Origin: Chitinophagales bacterium
Lineage (GTDB): Bacteria > Bacteroidota > Bacteroidia > Chitinophagales > UBA2359
Direction: 5' to 3'
DNA length: 8,899 bases
NCBI GenBank assembly: GCA_020631035.1
Contig: JAHDIA010000085.1
Location: 4,178-13,076, forward strand
The first letter of the stretch is position 1. Every line of letters begins with the position of its first letter. The translations under genes and the position numbers were made by a program. Under the pieces are notes generated by a model, which did no database searches, was not told the DNA's origin, and saw only the letters and a list, made by a program, of their open reading frames with translations. Of this stretch, positions 5,132 to 8,899 are shown in pieces.

Positions 5132-6088
5132 TTATTGGATACCCAAAGCTTTCAATGTTTCATAAGGAATTGCACTACCTTCAACACCAACAGCCAAACC
5201 ATTGTCTTGTTGGAACTGACGGATAGCCGCTCTCGTTTGAGAACCAATAACACCATCAACTGGTCCTGGATCGTATCCTCTGTCTTTTAGAGCTTGCTGA
5301 ACTCTTGTCAAGTAAGCTCTGTTTTGACCAGACTCACACAAAACCTCTCTCCACTCAGTAAAACCACCGACTCTTACCAACTGTCTAGAAGTAACAGTTT
5401 TGTATTCAGCAGGAATTTCTTTAGAAAGTGTTTGCGCAGGTGATGAAACCACTTTTCTAGTAATTGTTTTGTACTCAGCTGGAACTGTTTCTTCTGTTAC
5501 CTGAGCAGGATTTTGAATAACTGTTCTCTTAATAGTTTTGTACTCAGCTGGAACTTCAACCTCTTTTACAGTAGCAGGTGTTTTCAAGATTTTTCTGGTA
5601 ACCGTACGGTATTCAGCAGGTACTTCTTTCAAACACCAAACTCTACAGTCTTCAGGATTACTAGAGATACAATCTTTGGTTGCTTTTCCTTTTACCCACT
5701 TAGTAGTAGCAGGAGAAACCAATACTTGCTCTGTTACAGTTTCGTATACAGGTGCGATAGGGCTCAACTTAGTAGAAGGCTCTTTGACCATGATTTGTTC
5801 TGTAACGGTAGTATAAGAAGGTGGAACCACCTTTAAAACATTGTATGGCTCTTTGACCATAACTTGTTCTGTAACTGTCTCATATTTGGCAGGAACAACC
5901 TCAATAGTAGAAGAAGCCTCTTTCACCATAATTTGTTCAGTAACAGTTTCGTATTCATCAGCGATCAAGCATTTAGCATAGCATTGACCTGGTCTAGCGT
6001 CAGGTGGTAGGTCACCTGATTGTGCTTGGGCTACAAATGGAGTTGCTAATACTCCGCATAACAAGCTTAAAACAAACTTTTTAGTCAT
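5132..6088 (-). CDS. Exported protein with eight 23-residue repeats and a peptidoglycan-binding domain (318 aa)
   Basis: A signal peptide (residues 1 to about 23, ending AQAQ) is followed by a short segment with C36 and C40. Eight repeats follow from residue 45 to 251, each of 23 residues in the form xYxTVTxxxxxxxP...VPA. Repeats 1-4 share TVTEQ(I/V)(M/L)V; repeats 5-8 share Y(R/K)T(V/I)xx-R or S, with PA at mid-unit in 5-7. Repeat 4 carries a 22-residue insertion (about 130-151) with C140 and C148, next to C152. The C-terminal 60 residues (about 256-316) form a PF01471-type domain with VQQALKDRGYDPGPVDG and FQQDNGL, which binds peptidoglycan. The protein is therefore probably periplasmic and wall-attached, perhaps linking wall and outer membrane. 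I know similar proteins from Bacteroidota but no defined function. It lies between two thioredoxin genes and has its own terminator. Confidence 0.9.
   Translation of the reverse strand: MTKKFVLSLLCGVLATPFVAQAQSGDLPPDARPGQCYAKCLIADEYETVTEQIMVKEASSTIEVVPAKYETVTEQVMVKEPYNVLKVVPPSYTTVTEQIMVKEPSTKLSPIAPVYETVTEQVLVSPATTKWVKGKATKDCISSNPEDCRVWCLKEVPAEYRTVTRKILKTPATVKEVEVPAEYKTIKRTVIQNPAQVTEETVPAEYKTITRKVVSSPAQTLSKEIPAEYKTVTSRQLVRVGGFTEWREVLCESGQNRAYLTRVQQALKDRGYDPGPVDGVIGSQTRAAIRQFQQDNGLAVGVEGSAIPYETLKALGIQ
5336..5956 (-). repeat. Tandem 69-bp coding repeats (eight units, one with an insertion)
   Basis: The eight 23-residue repeats are encoded in exact 69-bp register. Near-identical DNA such as CTCTTTGACCAT recurs at 5781 and 5850, with a related CTCTTTCACCAT at 5919. 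The first three units are the most alike at DNA level, suggesting recent duplication or exchange; later units are more diverged. Unit 4 contains the 66-bp insertion at 5636-5701. Confidence 0.85.
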
Positions 6089-6156
6089 ATTTTTTATGTT
6101 TAGTTAGTAATTCTCAATATTTGATTGAAAATATTATACTAATTATACTATTTATA

Positions 6157-6178
6157 CAAATCTAATGACTTTTAGTCA
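6157..6178 (-). promoter_or_regulatory. Putative promoter and operator of the repeat protein gene
   Basis: TAGATTTG on the minus strand (6157-6164) matches the Bacteroidota -7 consensus and would give a leader of about 60 bases. TGACT-TTT-AGTCA (6166-6178), a perfect dyad, begins 1 base upstream of it, where a regulator would cover the promoter spacer. No -33 TTTG is visible at the usual distance. An alternative is TTTG (6157-6160) as a -33 with TATAAT (6133-6138) 18 bases downstream. Confidence 0.4.
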
Positions 6179-6188
6179 CATATTATAG

Positions 6189-6213
6189 AAAAAAAATCAA
6201 TTAGATTTAATTG
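6189..6213 (-). terminator. Weak terminator of the WCESC thioredoxin
   Basis: CAATTA (6198-6203) and TAATTG (6208-6213) form a 6-bp stem with a 4-base loop, and the minus strand then runs into eight Ts (6189-6196). The stem is AT-rich, so strength is doubtful. A second small hairpin, ATATTA-GCT-TAATAT (6215-6229), lies between it and the stop codon. Confidence 0.45.
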
Positions 6214-6234
6214 TATATTAGCTTAATATTCTAT

Positions 6235-6777
6235 TTATTCGTTATACAATTCCTTGAAAACAGTCCATTCAGTTGTTTTGTAGTGATCGTCGCCAAAATA
6301 GTTGAGTACCATTTTCATACTTTTGGCATCTTGATAGCCAAAAACAGGCTGTGGATTCTCCAAGTATTCATCCAAAATGGCAATGGTTGGATAAACCGTT
6401 CTACCATTGGATAAATAAAGTGCCAAATTGTGTACGCCTCTCCTTCCAATATTAGGGTTAAAATTATACTGTTCTCCATTGAACATCAAGTCTTCTGCAT
6501 CCTCTGCATTGAACTTTACTGCGTAAAACTTTTCATTTACATAATTGCTTAGTCCAACATCCTGGAAGGTGGTTGCATCCATTTTTCGGCAACTTTCACA
6601 CCAAGGGGTACTGATATTTACAAGAACTTTTCTAGGTTCATTCTCGCTTAACTTGGTCAATTCTTCAACACTAATCCATTCTATGTATCCTGCTGTATTG
6701 GCAGATTTAAATGATGAAAACAGTATAAAACTGTTTGCACTCAATAATACAATTAGCATCAAAAGAATTTTTTTCAT
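6235..6777 (-). CDS. Exported thioredoxin-fold protein, WCESC active site (180 aa)
   Basis: The N-terminus MKKILLMLIVLLSANSFILF is a signal peptide or signal anchor. The thioredoxin domain spans about residues 32-165, with the redox centre in STPWCESCRKMD (C60 and C63) and the cis-proline at Y129-P130-T131. The MDATTFQD that follows the active site is the pattern seen in Bacteroidota thioredoxins related to DUF255/thioredoxin_7-type proteins. There is an insertion of about 20 residues (about 100-120) between the second half of the domain and the YPT loop, and an acidic, aromatic C-terminal tail. Both catalytic cysteines are present, so it should be redox-active in the periplasm. ES instead of KP between the cysteines suggests a different redox potential from its neighbour at 4368-4808. 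It shares little sequence with that protein beyond the fold, so this is not a recent tandem duplication. Confidence 0.88.
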   Translation of the reverse strand: MKKILLMLIVLLSANSFILFSSFKSANTAGYIEWISVEELTKLSENEPRKVLVNISTPWCESCRKMDATTFQDVGLSNYVNEKFYAVKFNAEDAEDLMFNGEQYNFNPNIGRRGVHNLALYLSNGRTVYPTIAILDEYLENPQPVFGYQDAKSMKMVLNYFGDDHYKTTEWTVFKELYNE

Positions 6778-7045
6778 CTTATTAGTTTTTTGAGAATGAA
6801 CACTTGTTTTACAACAAAGTTATCAAGAAAAAAACCACTTGAAGTAATTTGTTAGGTAAAGATAGCTAAATGCTTCATAACCAACAAATAATAAGACTTA
6901 AAAATAGGATTGCAAATCAGCAATTTTGCTAAAATTTACATCTAAAGCTTGGCGAAAACTTCTGCTCATTACAATATCTAAAACTGTGCCAAACTCCTAA
7001 ATCCACCTCAATTGAGTGTTTTTTCCTAATATTTGTATAGATTCG
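6778..7045. other. Intergenic region between thioredoxin and carboxylase
   Basis: No gene is visible. The palindrome CTCAATTGAG is followed by TGTTTTTT on the plus strand, the wrong direction for the minus-strand carboxylase ending at 7046, and AGCAA-TT-TTGCT is a small hairpin further left. I found no convincing carboxylase terminator here. The thioredoxin promoter candidate lies at 6815-6822. Confidence 0.4.
6815..6822 (-). promoter_or_regulatory. -7 promoter element of the WCESC thioredoxin
   Basis: TAACTTTG on the minus strand is an exact TAnnTTTG match 37 bases upstream of the start codon, giving a leader of about 30 bases, a normal arrangement in Bacteroidota. No TTG or TTTG is seen at the -33 position. 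It overlaps the 3' side of TTATCAAG, the reverse complement of the CTTGATAA repeated near 1369 and 1420. Confidence 0.5.
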
Positions 7046-8689
7046 TCAGGTTTGTAGTACACCAGGGTTAAATTTCTTTTGGATTGGGCTGTGATTGGCA
7101 ACCTCAATACACATAGAAATGTATTCTCTAGTTTTCTTAGGGTCTATGATTTCGTCTACCCAAAGTCGAGATGCAGCATAATAAGGCGTTGTCTGTGAAG
7201 CATACTTTTCAGTAATTTCGTCCAACATTGCCTGTTTTTTCTCCTCGTCTATGGTTTCCCCTTTCTTCTTTAAAGCCGACACCTTGATCTGCAATAAAGT
7301 CTTGGCAGCTTGTGAGCCTCCCATTACCGCAATTTTGGCTGTAGGCCAAGCAAAAATGAATCTTGGATCATAGGCTTTGCCACACATTGCATAATTTCCC
7401 GCTCCATATGAATTGCCCATTACTACCGAAATTTTGGGAACAACCGAATTAGACACTGCATTGACCATTTTGGCTCCATCCTTGATGATGCCACCGTGTT
7501 CAGAACGGCTGCCAACCATAAATCCTGTTACATCGTGTAAAAAGACCAAAGGGATTTTTTTCTGATTGCAATTCATAATAAAACGAGCCGCTTTGTCTGC
7601 CGAATCAGAATAAATTACCCCACCAACTTGCATTTCGCCCTTTTTGTTCTTAACAATCTTACGCTGATTGGCAACAATGCCCACCGACCAACCATCTATA
7701 CGAGCATAAGCACATACAATGGTTTTGCCATAAGTGGCTTTGTATTGTTCTATTTTTGAATCGTCTACAATGCGTTTCAGGAGTTCAACTGTATCATAGG
7801 GCTTGGCTCCATTTTCAGGATAAATCCCATATACATCTTCTAATGGAAATTTGGGCTCAACTGCTTCAACTCGGTCAAAGCCTGCTTTGTCAAAAGCACC
7901 AAATTTGTCTACTAAGTTACGTATGGTTTTAAGGCAAGTTTCATCATCGGGCATTTTGTAATCGGTTACACCCGAAATCTCACATTGAGTAGTTGCCCCA
8001 CCCAATGTTTCTTTGTCTACATCCTCCCCTATTGCCGCTTTTACTAGATAAGGTCCTGCTAGAAAAATAGAACCTGTTCCATCTACAATCAGTGCCTCGT
8101 CGGACATAATGGGCAAGTAGGCACCTCCAGCCACACAACTGCCCATAATGGCGGCAATCTGAGGAATCCCCATAGAGGACATCTGTGCATTGTTTCTAAA
8201 AATTCGACCAAAATGTTCTTTATCGGGAAAGATTTCATCTTGCAGTGGCAAGAATACCCCCGCACTGTCTACCAAGTAAATGATGGGCAATCGGTTCTCC
8301 ATCGCAATTTCTTGCGCTCGCAAATTTTTCTTACCTGTAATTGGAAACCAAGCACCAGCTTTTACTGTGGCATCATTGGCAACAATCATACACATACGTT
8401 TAGAAACTCGACCAATGCCTACAACCACACCTGCTGCAGGACAGCCTCCATATTCCTGATGCATTTCATATCCTGCAAAAGCTCCCAATTCATAAAAAGC
8501 ACTTCCTTTGTCTATCAAGGCACTGACTCTTTCTCTTGCCGTCATTTTACCTTTGGCATGTTCTTTGTCAATTCTCTTCTGTCCACCTCCCAAACTTATT
8601 TTGTCTTTTTTGCGATTGACTTCCGAAAGCTTGAGTTTCATAAAGTCCTCATTCTTATTCCAGTCAAGGTTTAGTTTCTTTTTTGCCAT
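7046..8689 (-). CDS. Acyl-CoA carboxylase carboxyltransferase (beta) subunit, methylcrotonyl-CoA carboxylase-like (547 aa)
   Basis: This is the carboxyltransferase of a biotin-dependent acyl-CoA carboxylase: it moves CO2 from carboxybiotin to an acyl-CoA in the cytoplasm. The N-terminal crotonase-fold half (about residues 40-285) has TARERV (50-55), MSSMGIPQIA and the oxyanion loop GSCVAGGAY (183-191). The C-terminal half (about 290-535) has VTGFMVG (387-393), GGIIKDGAKMV and GNSYGAGNYAMCG (425-437), with AWPTAKIAVMGGSQAA after it. GAGNYAMCG and WPxAxIxVMGG favour methylcrotonyl-CoA carboxylase over propionyl-CoA carboxylase, suggesting leucine or isoprenoid breakdown, though substrate is not certain. 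Full family length. The ORF could begin 38 codons earlier (8803), but those codons run through the repeat at 8736-8777 and across the promoter, so the start is MAKKKLNL at 8689. The biotin carboxylase partner is not in this window. Confidence 0.93.
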   Translation of the reverse strand: MAKKKLNLDWNKNEDFMKLKLSEVNRKKDKISLGGGQKRIDKEHAKGKMTARERVSALIDKGSAFYELGAFAGYEMHQEYGGCPAAGVVVGIGRVSKRMCMIVANDATVKAGAWFPITGKKNLRAQEIAMENRLPIIYLVDSAGVFLPLQDEIFPDKEHFGRIFRNNAQMSSMGIPQIAAIMGSCVAGGAYLPIMSDEALIVDGTGSIFLAGPYLVKAAIGEDVDKETLGGATTQCEISGVTDYKMPDDETCLKTIRNLVDKFGAFDKAGFDRVEAVEPKFPLEDVYGIYPENGAKPYDTVELLKRIVDDSKIEQYKATYGKTIVCAYARIDGWSVGIVANQRKIVKNKKGEMQVGGVIYSDSADKAARFIMNCNQKKIPLVFLHDVTGFMVGSRSEHGGIIKDGAKMVNAVSNSVVPKISVVMGNSYGAGNYAMCGKAYDPRFIFAWPTAKIAVMGGSQAAKTLLQIKVSALKKKGETIDEEKKQAMLDEITEKYASQTTPYYAASRLWVDEIIDPKKTREYISMCIEVANHSPIQKKFNPGVLQT

Positions 8690-8715
8690 TGATTGATGTG
8701 TTTCTTTTTTGAGTG

Positions 8716-8723
8716 CAAAGGTA
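8716..8723 (-). promoter_or_regulatory. -7 promoter element of the carboxylase gene
   Basis: TACCTTTG followed by CAC on the minus strand is an exact match to the Bacteroidota TAnnTTTG element, 26 bases upstream of the chosen start, giving a leader of about 20 bases. The only TTG upstream (8737-8739) is 13 bases away, shorter than the usual spacing, and belongs to the repeat at 8736-8777. Confidence 0.6.
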
Positions 8724-8735
8724 AGGATTTTTTTT

Positions 8736-8777
8736 GCAACGTCATTGGTTCTAGGCTGCGTTATGGTCTGGTTAACC
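8736..8777 (+). repeat. Dispersed intergenic repeat, copy 2
   Basis: This copy shares 34 of 42 bases with 1-42, with an identical leading 15 bases. Beyond the aligned part, GGCTGCGTT occurs at 8754-8762 and again at 8791-8799, and CTCATCC at 8818-8824 recalls the same word at 62-68, so the element may reach about 8824. It sits immediately upstream of the carboxylase promoter. No ORF or terminal duplication marks it as an insertion sequence. Confidence 0.6.
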
Positions 8778-8842
8778 GACGCATGCTTTGGGCTGCGTTT
8801 CAAGCTGTATCCATCCGCTCATCCAACACTCCCAACAAAATA

Positions 8843-8876
8843 TATCCTATATGTATGAAGTGCGTATACTAGGATG
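8843..8876. other. Imperfect inverted repeat near the right edge
   Basis: ATCCTA (8844-8849) pairs with TAGGAT (8870-8875), and GTAT (8853-8856) with ATAC (8865-8868), with a small bulge. The last 75 bases otherwise hold no visible gene. It could end an upstream transcript outside the window or be a regulatory site. Confidence 0.2.
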
Positions 8877-8899
8877 GAAAGGTTTTTGTTATAATAAAC

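Noticed and set aside
5513..5836. Overlapping plus-strand ORFs of 107 and 92 codons within the repeat protein gene
   Set aside because: They are antisense shadows of the repeat array, kept open by its 69-bp periodicity, and have no domain or start signal.
5336..5956. Regular 69-bp repeats considered as a CRISPR or other non-coding array
   Set aside because: The period is a whole number of codons, the units are continuous coding sequence without unique spacers, and no cas gene is present.
1..8899. Insertion sequence bounded by the two end repeats
   Set aside because: The repeats are short, direct and imperfect, and the enclosed genes include no transposase or integrase.

Overview
The window looks like a chromosomal stretch from an AT-rich Bacteroidota bacterium, probably of the Cytophagales/Saprospiria type. 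I base this on the protein families (LamG-domain secreted protein, 23-residue-repeat peptidoglycan-binding protein, periplasmic thioredoxins), the lack of Shine-Dalgarno sequences, A/T-rich leaders, and several exact matches to the Bacteroidota -7 promoter element TAnnTTTG. Genus cannot be told from the sequence alone.

Layout from left to right. Seven of the eight genes I accept run leftward on the minus strand. 68-862: a stand-alone nucleotidyltransferase-fold protein. 916-1329: a small charged helical lipoprotein with a strong terminator (875-899). 1330-1518: a divergent intergenic region with two inverted repeats and a direct repeat. 1519-1995: the only plus-strand gene, an unknown protein with an internal duplication, which converges on 2066-2713, a three-helix membrane protein with an M15-like metallopeptidase domain. 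The two share a bidirectional terminator (2015-2056). 2823-4079: a secreted LamG protein. 4141-4223: a GC-rich foldable intergenic element that looks like a dispersed Bacteroidota repeat. 4368-4808 and 6235-6777: two exported thioredoxins (WCKPC and WCESC) on either side of 5132-6088, an exported protein with eight 23-residue repeats, six mature cysteines and a C-terminal peptidoglycan-binding domain. 7046-8689: the carboxyltransferase subunit of a biotin-dependent acyl-CoA carboxylase. The two ends (1-42 and 8736-8777) carry copies of the same short repeat in the same orientation.

How the genes relate. Apart from the carboxylase and the nucleotidyltransferase, most minus-strand genes encode envelope or periplasmic proteins (lipoprotein, M15-like enzyme, LamG protein, two thioredoxins, peptidoglycan-binding repeat protein). 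Terminators after several genes (near 875, 2015, 4298, 5075 and, weakly, 6189) indicate mostly separate transcription units rather than one operon. The only pair without an obvious terminator between them is the LamG and M15-like genes. No mobile-element gene, tRNA, rRNA, CRISPR array or recognisable defence system is present. The points most worth following are the cysteine-bearing repeat protein between two thioredoxins, the structured element at 4141-4223, the repeat pair at the window ends, and the symmetric operator-like regions at 1359-1436 and 6157-6178.
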